Shown here in pieces: positions 53,272-64,000 of a stretch of DNA of 64,000 nucleotides. The stretch's first letter is position 1; each line of letters starts with the position of its first letter. The notes under the pieces were generated by a model, which worked only from the letters and a program-made list of their open reading frames with translations, searched no databases and was not told the origin of the DNA. Source of the DNA: Pyrrhosoma nymphula (Eukaryota; Arthropoda; Insecta; Odonata; Coenagrionidae); contig OY754337.1 of NCBI GenBank assembly GCA_963573305.1, positions 72,761,094 through 72,825,093 of the forward strand, read 5' to 3'. A program made the position numbers and the translations under genes.

Positions 53272-54587
53272 CAGCGTGTCCTTGTTTAACGTTGTCCCGC
53301 TTAACGTTGTTTCGCGATAACGTTGTCCAACAATTAAAACCCTTAATCGTTCAACGTCGTCAAAGCTTCACGATAACGTTGTTTAAATTATGCGCGACCA
53401 AAAAAATGAATAACGAATAGGACTTCGGCACGTCTGATGCGTAATTTCCATTCGGTGGAGAAGTTTAGCGTTACTTTCCATATCGTGTGTAAAAGGTTCA
53501 CCTTCGCAAATAATAATTGCGTTATTTGTTTTATATCTGTTATATTTGCTTATTATTTATTACACTGTTTTTGGGGGGCAATGCATTGGGTGATTCAAAA
53601 CTCAAACCAATGTTAGTGTACCATTCTGAATGGTAGATCCAGGGGACGATATCAACTTGAAAAAATACCTGAAAATCCCGAGCCGCCATAAAGTAGAAAA
53701 AGTTGATTTACTGCTGTTTGAGGTGAATCGAAAACGTGTTTTTCGTCTTAAATTAGTGTGTAAGAGGAAGTATTATAAACCTACCCTGTTGCAGTAAATC
53801 GTCGTGGGTGTTACTGTTCCTGAAAAATTGTTACGAAATAACGAAAATTGTGTACACAGCACCGGAATTCCCTCCTTCACTTACTACATATTTTAATTGA
53901 TTTCCTACGTCTTCACGATCGCAGCGAGCGAAATTTTTGCCCTTCACGCGCGCGCTCCCGCAGTGAAGGGTAAAAATTTCTATTTACACGGAGGGAAACC
54001 GGTGCTGACAGTACTAAATATCTGAAATATATGAGGGAAACCCGGTGCTTATTGTTTTTAAAATGCCTGTTTAGTTAGTGTCGTCTTACAAGGTATGAAG
54101 CCATCTGTTCGACTGCCCGCGTAACTAAAATACGCCGTAAAACGACGGAGGATGACGCGAAGTAGTCCATAAAACACGTACATTTTTTTAGGAAATGAGC
54201 CATTTTTGAGCATTTATACATTGATAACGTCTTTCAACCAGGTCACCTGTATTTTTACATGTCAACAGTAAGTTCCTATCACCTGTAGTTTCCGTTCCGA
54301 CAGGATAGAGAATAATTCCAAAATTTCTTTTGTGAGTGAAAATATCAAAGTTTCGCCAATAAAATGTTTTAGAAATTTAGTTTGAACGCTTAATTCAATA
54401 ATATCCAACCTTTTATCGCTGTGCTGTGCGTAAATCGTTATTGCGCTGAAATGAAGAATTGGTACGTTTGGAACCGATTTTAGGTTTTTACATTGTTTCT
54501 TATGGAAAATATTGCATCGTTTAACGTTGTGTCGCTTAACGTTGAGTTTTTCAGTAACGAGTTAACAACGTGAAACGAGACACGCTG
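53272..54587. mobile_element. pogo/Tigger-like non-autonomous DNA element
   Basis: The left end CAGCGTGTCCTTGTTTAACG and the right end in reverse CAGCGTGTCTCGTTTCACG form inverted repeats. Both ends are followed by repeated TTAACGTTG / ATAACGTTG units, the subterminal pattern of Tigger-type elements. TA flanks each side (53270-53271, 54588-54589), as expected for pogo. But TGTTCAAT also flanks both sides directly outside the TA, which would fit an 8-bp duplication if the ends were TACAGCG. No transposase frame is present. The centre holds a palindrome (53855-54005). Confidence 0.7.
53855..54005. repeat. Internal palindrome of the pogo-like element
   Basis: CAGCACCGGAATTCCCTCC mirrors GGAGGGAAACCGGTGCTG, and GAAATTTTTGCCCTTCAC mirrors GTGAAGGGTAAAAATTTC around a GCGCGCGCTCCCGCA centre. 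Confidence 0.7.
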
Positions 54588-54589
54588 TA

Positions 54590-57565
54590 TGTTCAATTTA
54601 GAAGCCTGACAGAGCTGCCGCCGTGCTAAGCACACCCTCTTTGATAAATCACTGAGATACCTTACGTTGATTACGATTTAATTGCCGGTTCACTCTTCGT
54701 ACATTTCATCCTGCGGTAAAATGACTCCGAACTGCAACAAGTTGCAAATACTCCGTATGTTATTGCCGTCATCTTTATTGAGTGTATCTCATTCTTTGAT
54801 ATGTTCTAAAAAGACGATCCAAAAAAGGTAGAAATTATGTGACACGTTCATATAATAACTACTCGAAGACGTCCAAGGACGTCATCGGTGAAATGATCCC
54901 TAATCTCCATTTGTGCTGAGAAGTAAATATCTCTGCAAAGTATTTACTAAGTCATTCCAATCAGAAGTAGTGATGAATGCACACTATTACAGATTCATCA
55001 CATGTGCATCACTGCGTTGTCGAAATAATACAATAGTATTATTCCTGCAAAGGCATAACGTTCTTTCACCTATGTGCCTTTGTTTTCTTGTATCAGTGAA
55101 TGAAAGAGTATCGAGAATTATCATTTATAAGGGTAGGTAAGGGCTTGTGTTATAAGGTTGAATACTCAAACGGTATTCATGATGGAAATTAACTTGAGCT
55201 TCGTGGAGCTTTGGGGTTCATATTGTGGTTTCCATCTACTTCTATTGTGTATTGTATTCACTCATTTATCATCACACAGCCGCTTGAAGTGAATATTACA
55301 TAGAAAATATCTTAGCCAATCCATCTTATTGTTGCATAGCCCGAGACGAAAGTGTAGGTGACAGCATTCAATCATCAAGGGACGAGGCGTCACCCGATGA
55401 AATTCTCCGTTTGGAAATTACTTCCGGGCTTCAAACGCTTGCCAGGGGCAGACTGACGAAAACTTGTTGCCAATGAGTTTACTGAAAGACTCTACTGATC
55501 CAGTATTTATACTATTTGGTTAACACGTTACCGACTTCAGGGAGAATAGTTATTGATGTAGAGCTCGTTTCATGAGGTTTTTAAGAACAATAATCCTTAA
55601 GAAGTTTGACGAAAGGGAGACTTAAATTGTATTTCTACTTCGCTCTAATTAGGCTTCATCTTGCAATCGCCGCAGCCATTTAGGATCAAGTATGGAAAGA
55701 TTTAGTAGGAGAACAAAGAAAAATACTATGGAAAGCCACGTGCTTTGTTAAAAACTGCTTCAAGCAAACAGCGAGTACTGTGCTTACATGTACTGTGATG
55801 CGTGGGTTTGTAATCGTTAGAGACAGATTTGCTCGTAAGGCCGAAGGCAATAAAAACCTTGAGATCACTCGAATTACAGGTTAATACGGAAGATATTATA
55901 TTATTTATGAAAGGACAGAAAAAAACCAAAATATTAAGAGAAATTTGCAGTTCCGAACAAAGAGGAACGTGAACGCATCTTCACGATTACGACAATAACA
56001 CATTGAGATGACTATCCACCTCGTGTGACTAAAGCCCGCTGCCACTCGTCCATGTCCTCATACGTAAGTATACTATTATAAATGTAATACATCTGGGGGT
56101 GAACAGAGAGAATGGGTAGAACATTTTTTGTTGGCGGACAATAGTGGAGACAGAATGAATGATATATCTGATGGGGTTGATTGCTGGTTCGTATTCTACG
56201 TTCGACACTTATTAGTTCGGATGGTAGGTTGCATCGTGGCTGATACATTGTTCATGGTTGATACTACTTTAGTCGTGCATCTGTGAGTAAAGGCTCTCAG
56301 TAGCGTCATGATTCAAAGTCCCTCTGTGCTTAATTGAAATTTTGTTTCATTAATTGACTGAGTGTCCGGTTTCGTGAGTTCACCGGGCGAACTCTCTGTT
56401 TGTTAGTATCGGCCGCTCCTGAATTTTGTGGTGTTTTTTTAAATGCGATCCCGGGATTGGATCGTTTCTCCTTCCCGATGCATGATTGTTGGGAGGTGAT
56501 TTTATAAAGTCCACATTCCATCCAAATGTTTGACGTATTCACCGTGGAGGTAGATTGGGGTTGCCATTAATGTCGGCGATGGTGTTTTGATTCAAACAAA
56601 AGCTAATTCGTTTCAATTCTGCATGGGGTCGATGACGTGCCTGATGCTGTTGGCTTCGTGCTTTGTCGCAGACTATTCACCGACCGTGAGTTTTTGTCTG
56701 GTGTCATTAATGGAGTTTTGAATCTCCAAGTCTTTGTAATTTGAAACCTGTCGTGATAGCGTTCAACTGGAAAGTAACTTTGGTTATTACTTTTAGTAAA
56801 AATACGTATATTTTTATTAACCAGTGATAAGTTTGTCTAAATATTTCCCTCAGTTTTTTGATCATGTAGTTGTGGAAGTCTCGTTTATCGTACCTTGACT
56901 GCAAAAGTCGTTTCACACATCCTGTCTGCTGCTTACAGAATGGATGTATAAAATCACGTTGTTCTTGATCATTTTGATAAAGGAGTAAAATTATATATTT
57001 GTGATTAAATATCGTTATAGAATTATCCCCGCCTTGAAGTCACATTCTAAGTTTATCGATATAGGCGCTCTATATACTTCGTATATCATTGCCTTGATTG
57101 GCCCCGAAATATTGGACATTGTGTACTTCAATCCTAGTACAGCCTGTAGACTTATAACACCATTAAACTGGATGCCCACAATTTCAACAATAAACTCAGT
57201 AAATGTTTCGTCGTTTAATTCTGAGTGACTATGCCATGTGTATATCTGTTTTGAAGGCCTTAAAATGAATCTTTATTTCCCTCGAGATCTCTTTTCTGAA
57301 CCAGGAAAGTCAAGGACTGTGCGACCGTTAAATCAGCCGCCTCAAGTGGTACGCCAAATTAGGGTTTTAACCGTAAAAATATTCATGATTAATGTATTAT
57401 ATTTAATTTAAGTGACATCATTCATATGAAATATGAGTTATCATTACTTTAACATTTCTTTATTAGAACGTCGTAAAAGAATTTCAGCTCAGATCACGTA
57501 GTAATACGGGGAGACATTCCAAAAAGCATCTTAGCCCGGGTGAAGAAAAATCCCTGATCCGCGCC
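54590..57565. other. Non-coding stretch, nothing recognised
   Basis: About 3 kb with only short domainless frames on both strands. Confidence 0.5.
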
Positions 57566-57569
57566 TTTA

Positions 57570-58063
57570 CCACACGGCAGTGGCGGATACTTATGGGGGG
57601 CGCGGGGGGCGCGCGCCCCCCCCTTGCGGGGCCACCCGCATTGCCGCCCGCGCCGCCCCCGCCAGTCAGCCCGCACACGTCAGTCGACTCTGAGTCGAGT
57701 TATCGAGTAGTTGCAGTTTCTTATGTAGCACGCGCACGCGTCCGCGTCATCGTATTTTATACTTTTCTGTCTGACACATAGATAGCTAACATACGAGAAA
57801 AGTCGCGGCCATTCTAGTGGTCTCGATACGTTATTCTGTCTGGCATTGTTCGAGAAAAGTCGCGAATATTCTAATGTTTGTATTTGTTCACACTCCTTAA
57901 AAGTCTGGAAGCGAACATTCTGGCACCGAATATTCTCGAAACAACCGAGCTACAAATATAAGGGAAGCAGAGTCGCTGCCAGGCAGTCAGTTTGAAAGCT
58001 ACAATATTCGCGATAACTTGCGCCCCCCCTTGAGTTTTTTCTGTATCCGCCACTGCCACACGG
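57570..58063. mobile_element. hAT-type MITE with 8-bp target duplication
   Basis: The element occupies 57578-58055 (478 bp). Perfect 13-bp inverted ends CAGTGGCGGATAC / GTATCCGCCACTG are followed by G-rich and C-rich subterminal runs, and the perfect 8-bp direct repeat CCACACGG flanks it (57570-57577, 58056-58063). The CAGTG end and 8-bp duplication indicate the hAT superfamily. The interior has repeated TCGAGAAAAGTCGCG words and no transposase. G-rich open frames across the left end are artefacts. Confidence 0.9.
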
Positions 58064-61000
58064 TAATGATCCATGTGATCCAACCCTGATTTACTCGGTG
58101 GTTTAATATTTAGATATATTATGGCACATTTAAAACCCCGAGAAAAGTTTTATTTTACCGTTTTGTGTGATTTAGGAAAGATTGACGAAATAGTCGTATG
58201 TTTCTAAGCGAAAAACTGGCAGGTTTTCAATTGTGATCATTTAGGGAGCTCTGAAAAAGCTCTTTTTCACTATTTTGAGAGTTACCCAGTAAACGGTCTC
58301 TAATATTTACCATCCCCGGGATCCAACCTTGGTTTGTACTGTAGGACAGTAGGATAGCATTTTGGAATATCGGAGAAATTCGATCCACCTGACCTGAATG
58401 GAAAATCGGGATAAAATTAATATCCACCCGGCGCGGCGCGCGTGGCTAATTCCCTAAAAGTGAAGTAAAATGGAGAAATTGAGCTATTTGGTGAAAGAGG
58501 ATGGAGAATAGAGCTGCTGTAAGCAAATTTTCAGAGTGATTACGCTTGATGACGAATGATTTTTTCTGAAATCACCACGGCATTGTGCCTCGGCTAACAT
58601 TTCATTGCATAATCTCGTGCACTTGTAGATAGACGCAAAAAAGACGCATGTTGTGTAGGATGGAAAACTGGGGGTGTCATGATTGTGTTCATCTTTAAGA
58701 AGTCTTTTCGAGGAGTGGGGGAACAAAAGGATTTTCCAGCGATCGTATGGGAATGGGTCGAAGGAAAGAGAGGAAGGGCTGCGGAGGCTGGCGGTTTCCA
58801 TGGGAACAGTGCATCTCGTCACGTGGAGGTGAAGATGAAAGGTGATCGCCGAGCCATGTTCCGCGAGATGTCTGAGAGATTGGTAAGAGGGAGGGAGTTT
58901 TAAACACACACCATGTGAGGGGATGGAAATGAACTTCGGGAGGGGGGGGGGGAGGAAAAAATACCGGTTCTAGTGAACGGGGAGGCGCGGCGACTAAATA
59001 GGAGTCCCCCAGGGTCCCGGCCTTACCCCTCTTTGCCTGCCTTTTCCCGTGGCCCCGGGGCCCAATTTAAACCTCGCCCCGTTTATAATCAGACCATTTA
59101 TTGCAAGAGACACCGAATAATTTACCAAGACTCTTTCTTCCTCACGGTTTTAAAATGGTACCTCAATTTATCGTATTGCTGTCTCTGAAAGCTTGTCCAA
59201 ATCCGATAATTAGGTACCAAGTGCTCTATTACGCAAGAGAAAGCCGTCGAAAAATACTTCTGAAGTGATGTTTGCCTTACTTGATGGGCATGGAGCTTAC
59301 TCGCCTTTCGTTACCACCAAATATAAGAAAATCGCTGGTTCATTGAGCAGTGACACCCTCAAGTAATAAGATATCTAAATTTCTAATGTAAATCTTCAAT
59401 TATTGTTATCGAATAGGTATTATAACTTATATGTGGTAAAGGTAAATATTTTCGTATTCATGGATGAAGGATACCCGGTGTAGACGACGTAACTCTCGTA
59501 TTTGTGTTGGTGAACATTCACCTCATGAAAAGCACATGGGTCTTGCTGGTTAACGCCAGCATGTTTCATATTGCGTATTAAAGTTGACTGATTCTCTTCC
59601 TTAATTTTAATTTTATAAAGATTTGGTATCCGCTGACATTACGTCTTTGTTTTTCTGCATTTAAAATCATTGTTCTTTTGTATTTATGGGAGATGCTATT
59701 TTGATCTTTAGACGCTTGGTTTAATGAAGCTCTCGTGTTTTCTATTTTTTCCCTTGTAAGCTTAGAGTTCTCCCACATAATTGGATTTACACCATTTTTA
59801 ATTAATTGATCTTCAGTTATGGACAAAGGTCGTTTACTCTTCAATGAGCGTAGTATGGCATGCCTTTTGCTTAAGCTCGTTGCCCCATTGTTAATTTACT
59901 CCTTAAGATTTTTTTGTAGCTTCTTTTCGACAGAAAGTGGCTGACGTTCTCAATTCATAATTATTGAAGTTACTCTGACTCAGTTAAAAATCCTATCATT
60001 AGATAAGAGCCGGAATCTTGGAAATTAAAAAGTGCTGGGAAAAATTTCACCATGAATTGACTCGAAATCACAGGCGTGGAAAAGCATTGTCATCACAATT
60101 TTGGCATAATAATGTGCCCTCCCAACCCGCCTCATTTCTCATGGTTTACTGCTCCCTCTCTTGGGAGAGAAAGGAAGGAAGCGGCGCGGGGGATGCTGGG
60201 AAGAGAGGAGGAAGGGAGCAATTTCAACGTGGCGGTCGGATGCGCGGTTTTATAATTAAACTAATTCCGAATGTCGTTACCCCGGCGCCCCTGGCGGCTG
60301 GAATAGGAAGTTTTTGTCTTTCTTTTCAGCTCCGTGGCTGCAGGAAGGAGAACTGAACCTCATCCCCATCCACTTTCTTAACCATCTGACAAGGGTGGCG
60401 GGGGAGGGTAGGGTTGAGATATGGGGGAGGGGGCAGGGAAGCGAGGAATAAGGAGATTCGAATCATTTCTCGGGAAGTGGGAGGATATTCCAGGCCCCCC
60501 ATACCGTCCTCGTAGATATTCTCCAACTCTCCGAAGGAGGAGATGGAAGGATGGGAAAACTTTTTGAAAATGTTCCTCTTCTTCCCTTATATCTACATGC
60601 CATCCTGTTCCCGAACGTTTTTTCTCCTTTCCCTTCTCCTATCTCGAGGGTTAAGAGCCTCGCAATATTCCACTTCCACCGTCGTTCCTTCGAAATACAA
60701 GCATCGAGGAGATGAAGACACATGGGAATGATCTTACGGATTAGGGATATCGAATGTAGTTCATCACGTCAGGAAACTTTTGCGGAATCAACTAATGTCC
60801 TTTGCGTGAGAAGAAATTGCAGTTTTACTCTTTTGACGTTGAAACTTTGACTTACTCAGCCGGGGACCTATAACTGATTCATCCTCTTCTTGCCCTGTGT
60901 ATAGGCATATCGAGATAATGAAGATATTATTGATGGTTTTGGTATGTCATACGTTTTATCGTTAATTGTCATAAATAAAGGGTTGATAGGATGAGTCGGA

Positions 61001-63300
61001 AGCCCGGCCATCCTTCAGTCAGCTTACTTGCTGATGATTAAGTACATCCCTTTTCGTCAAAATTTAAATGGAAAACTGTTCGCGGTATCGGAGAACCATA
61101 ACTCAGCCAAAGAACCGTGCATTCATTGATAACTCTTGGAGTCCCAAGAGTTGATATATCCGTAACAGCTGTCAGGGGAACGAGGCGGGTTTCAAGCTGT
61201 CCTTGGTTGGAAACTCTGTTGTATTTTTGTTTAATTTTCAACATCCACACAATAAAGTATTATTTTTACTTGCGACAGTGTTATTGGGAAGAGTTTCCAG
61301 TGTTACCAGACCCTCCCGCCCCTTCCCCTCTTCTCCCCCTCCACACCCCTCTCTCCTCCTCTGACCCCCTCTCGCCCCTTCCCCTCTTCTCCACTCCTTA
61401 CCCCTCTCTAATCCTCCTTCTCCTCCTACCTCACCCTACCTCTTGTCCCCTGCCTCCTCACCAGTATGTTTCCTCTTTCCTGTGAAAAAGGTTGGCCATC
61501 TTTATAACTTATGCGTGGATGATGAAAGGTCGACGCTGTGATTTTTGAAACTTGCCGGAATATCAGTAATTTATCGCGTGAGTCAAAGTCGGACAGTACG
61601 GAGGAACTCTCGCCAGAATCTTCATGTTGCTCTGAACTTCTATGTAGCCGCAAATGATGTTTGAAATAAAAATAGAAAATAATTTCGATTGAACTTAATT
61701 GAGCCTTTATTTCGCTCTGCTGGTGATCTAATGTTTAATATGAGACGCAGCAGTTGCCTATATTTATTGAGGAAATTTGAGAAGAGTGTGAAGAAGTCAC
61801 GTTCTTAGTTTCTATAGCAGTACCTGGGGCCAACTGGGCTCACGCAGGTGTTTAGAAGATTTTTGTTTTTTATAAATATTTTTGTTTAACTGGAGCAATA
61901 TCCTTAATTTTTTTGGGAATCAACCTTTTCAAAAAATTAAGAACTCTCCAAGGTGCCTAAGTGTATACACATTCTACCAACCTGAAAGATATGTAGGGGT
62001 TATTTCTGAGCCACGCAGCTCGTCTAGAAAAGAATAATTGAGAATTGTTTTGCGAAGACCGGGGAAATCGTGGACTCCCTCGAAATCTCTTCCTGCCTCG
62101 AAATGGCGAAAGGATATTATCCCTCTAGCATCTTCTATTTGATAAAAGTTATTTACTTAAGTCGAACTAAATGATTGAAATTTAAAATGTTTCTACTCTT
62201 ATTTTACCGAAAACAATGATGTTCGTTAATATGCGCATTAAATTGATACATTATCCAGCTGCTAATAAATTCTGCATAATTTGATTGTCGTTTTTAATGC
62301 TTTCCGTTGTAACCACTTGGCTTGCAGGGGAATAAAACAGATCAATATTTAATTATATTAGTATTAGAGTTTTAAAACCGTGGATTAAGGTATCTAATTA
62401 GCATAAACAGCTAATCGGGGATATTCCCGATAACTGAGGGTCTTAGGGGTTGGCTTGCAAATGGGCTGAATTATTATTAAATAATGCAGATTTAAGAGCC
62501 TTAAAGCTCAAACAAATCTTTCAGTCATGGTGTTACGGCAGTTTTTATGCACATTACGGACTATATATGTGAAATGTTACTCGGAGAAATAAAACTGGTA
62601 ATGAGTTCATTTCTGAAGAAAACTGAACAAACCAAGGATATTGAGGGAGTTAGAATTAGTGCCGTTAAGTGACTTCTGTACTAAAGCTCAAGTCTGGATG
62701 GAAATGAGAGAATCAATGAACGGTAGATTGTGGAATTGTGTTTGTAAAGTAAGTACTTAATTTTGATGGGAACAGAGAGGCTGGAATTTAGGTGTGGATT
62801 AAAAGTATCAATTGGTGTAATCATAACGAATTCCCCATTACTCTTGCGTGTGATTGACCACTTTCTCATTTGTTCCTGTTCCTATCGATATCAACTGCTC
62901 ACATAGAACGACATTCGTCATCTATAAACCGACGAGTGGTTTATAGTAAAGGAGTAATAATCCTCATAACCTCATGCATGCACATCGTCACTTGCCAAAT
63001 ATATTTTCTCAATGCTTCTCATTATTTCCGGTATCAATCGCGGTTGGTTGCTTTTGGACAACTTTTCGCCTCTCTTCCTGGAGGCGTTGTCAGGTAAAAT
63101 ATTTTCGTTAAAATTCGGCCGCTTTATACACAGTGGCTAGTTGCTAAGGCGCATTGTCAACAGCTGCTGCATTTTGAATTTGAAACTGAGTGCCCTGATT
63201 GGCCGGAGTAATTACTCCCTTTCACGTCGTCGTGAGGGTGTAGCCGTCTTCCCGGTCGACGATTTCCGGATTCATCATTATTCACCTTTGACCATCACCC
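58064..63300. other. Long non-coding stretch with several GC- or CT-rich islands
   Basis: No gene is supported. Compositional islands: 58660-59060 (purine-rich, with a G run at about 58941-58951), 60120-60720, and the CT-rich 61300-61480. The minus frame at about 59900-59578 (basic, containing LSITEDQLIKNGVNPIMWE) is the only one with non-repetitive composition, but I cannot identify it. Confidence 0.45.
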
Positions 63301-63304
63301 AACA

Positions 63305-63491
63305 ATTAGGTTAAGGTATGTTGACGATACATTCGTCGTTTTACCGCATGGAACAAAGATACTCGAGGAGTTCCTTTTACATCTGAATAGTCAGCATCCT
63401 TCGATCCAGTTCACGATGGAAATCGAAAAAGACGGACAGCTACCATTCCTGGATGTCCTAGTCAAAAGAAAAGATGATGGTACACTTGGAC
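63305..63491 (+). pseudogene. PLE reverse-transcriptase core fragment, interrupted by a hAT element
   Basis: The plus frame reads LRYVDDTFVVLPHG at 63311-63352, containing the PLE catalytic YVDD. It continues with ILEEFLLHLNSQHPSIQFTM and LPFLDVLVKRKDDGTLG. The next expected residues (HSVYRKPTH in this family) are cut off: the frame stops where the hAT terminal sequence begins at 63492. The sequence before 63305 does not look like PLE, so both ends are missing. It encodes the part absent from the fragment at 1-830, but the two are unrelated insertions. Confidence 0.85.
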
Positions 63492-64000
63492 TAGTGATGG
63501 AAAAATCGATTTCGATTAAAATCGAAAATCGAGTTTTAATAGTCAAAGATCGAGGAAATCGAGATCGAGCCATGATCTACGAGTTTCGATCCAAAATCGA
63601 TTTTTCTACTTCGATCTTGACCATTTCGTACCGTTTCGCGATCAGAGTGCTGAGTATGATAACGTCATCCGTCCCATGTGAAAGACTTTTCTGTAAGGCC
63701 GATAAAATTGGAAAGGCACGCCCTAGATTATCAAGACAGCATCTCAATCAGTTGATCTTTCTTAAAACTACTAGTGAAGCCGAATGGTTCCCAGCGGTGA
63801 TCCCCAAACTTAAATGTGCCTGCATTTGTAAATGTTTACTTCAAATAATTCAAGAATGTATTCTAAGTTCATTTTTAGGGATTTTTTATGCTTTTCAAAT
63901 ATGCATTATGAGCGTTTTTCAAATGAATAATAAACATGTTTTTGTACCAACTGTATTTTTTTTCAAAAATAACCGTCGATTTTTTCGATTAATCGATCTT
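63492..64000 (+). mobile_element. hAT element with transposase dimerisation-domain remnant, truncated by the window edge
   Basis: It begins TAGTGATGGAAAAATCG, a hAT-style end, followed by TCGATT-rich subterminal sequence. At about 63649-63775 the plus strand encodes ITSSVPCERLFCKADKI and RPRLSRQHLNQLIFLK, the C-terminal hAT dimerisation region (family form TSxPSERxFSxAGxI...R..L....+..L.FL). The catalytic N-terminal part is missing, so the copy is internally deleted: 5' end joined to the 3' part of the gene. The sequence near 63970-64000 (TCGATTTTTTCGATTAATCG) looks like the start of the right subterminal repeat; the end and the target duplication lie outside the window. Confidence 0.75.

Noticed and set aside
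57484..57781. Gly/Ala/Pro-rich open frames on both strands
   Set aside because: They are produced by the G-run and C-run ends of the hAT MITE at 57578-58055.
1..64000. CRISPR array, bacterial operons, Shine-Dalgarno sites
   Set aside because: No regularly spaced direct repeats; gene density, retroelements and base composition are those of an animal genome.
63305..64000. The PLE pieces at 1-830 and 63305-63491 as one element
   Set aside because: They are on opposite strands and about 63 kb apart, each truncated differently; they are independent insertions.

Overview
The window looks like a piece of a large, repeat-rich, AT-rich animal genome, most likely an arthropod (probably an insect). 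The basis is the mix of old mobile elements: Penelope-like elements (PLEs) with GIY-YIG endonucleases, RTE-type LINEs, hAT and pogo/Tigger-type DNA elements, and tRNA-derived SINEs. I see no host protein-coding gene, rRNA, genuine tRNA or CRISPR array that I can defend, and the species cannot be named from the sequence. Most of the rest is probably intergenic or intronic DNA.

Layout. 1-1010: a decayed PLE on the minus strand (end of the RT plus GIY-YIG) with an inverted terminal repeat. 3.6-4.1 and 7.0-7.5 kb: LINE reverse-transcriptase remnants. 6.0-6.6 kb: a PLE 3' end with a TA microsatellite. 9.1-9.5 kb: a pogo-like remnant. 10.26-10.53 kb: a small palindromic element with a 16-bp target duplication. 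12.2-12.6 kb: two SINEs head to head. 17.1-17.8 kb: a PLE GIY-YIG remnant. 18.1-21.6 kb: a full-length RTE-type LINE with a 13-bp target duplication and one in-frame stop. 25.1 kb: a SINE. 26.6-27.3 kb: a LINE 3' fragment next to a PLE end. 28.25 and 34.5 kb: inverted copies of an unclassified repeat about 6.3 kb apart, enclosing a PLE (30.18-31.78 kb) with an 11-bp target duplication. 35.2-35.9, 37.3-37.7, 40.4, 41.8 and 45.8 kb: short palindromic elements, with LINE 3' ends at 35.6 and 45.3 kb. 38.3-39.4 kb: an unidentified GC-rich block. 46.8-47.4, 51.5 and 57.6 kb: MITE-like elements. 53.3-54.6 kb: a pogo/Tigger-like element. 63.3-64 kb: a PLE RT core cut by a hAT element that runs off the end.

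The unifying signal is a set of about 20 hammerhead-ribozyme-like motifs on both strands. The best copies read CTGANGA, one extra base, a short stem II, GAAA, a self-complementary stem III, then TC or TT. Minimal hammerheads of this dimer-forming type have been reported in the terminal repeats of PLEs. Here they sit beside PLE coding remnants, but more often as stand-alone palindromes of about 150-260 bp with one motif on each strand and, in several cases, a shared one-sided tail of roughly 30-50 bp. These look like tiny non-autonomous PLE derivatives. Stem II and stem III change sequence between copies but stay complementary, which argues for selection on RNA structure in the source families.

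The elements do not form a host pathway. The intact-looking LINE could once have copied itself. The PLE derivatives would have depended on PLE proteins encoded elsewhere, since every PLE copy here is broken.
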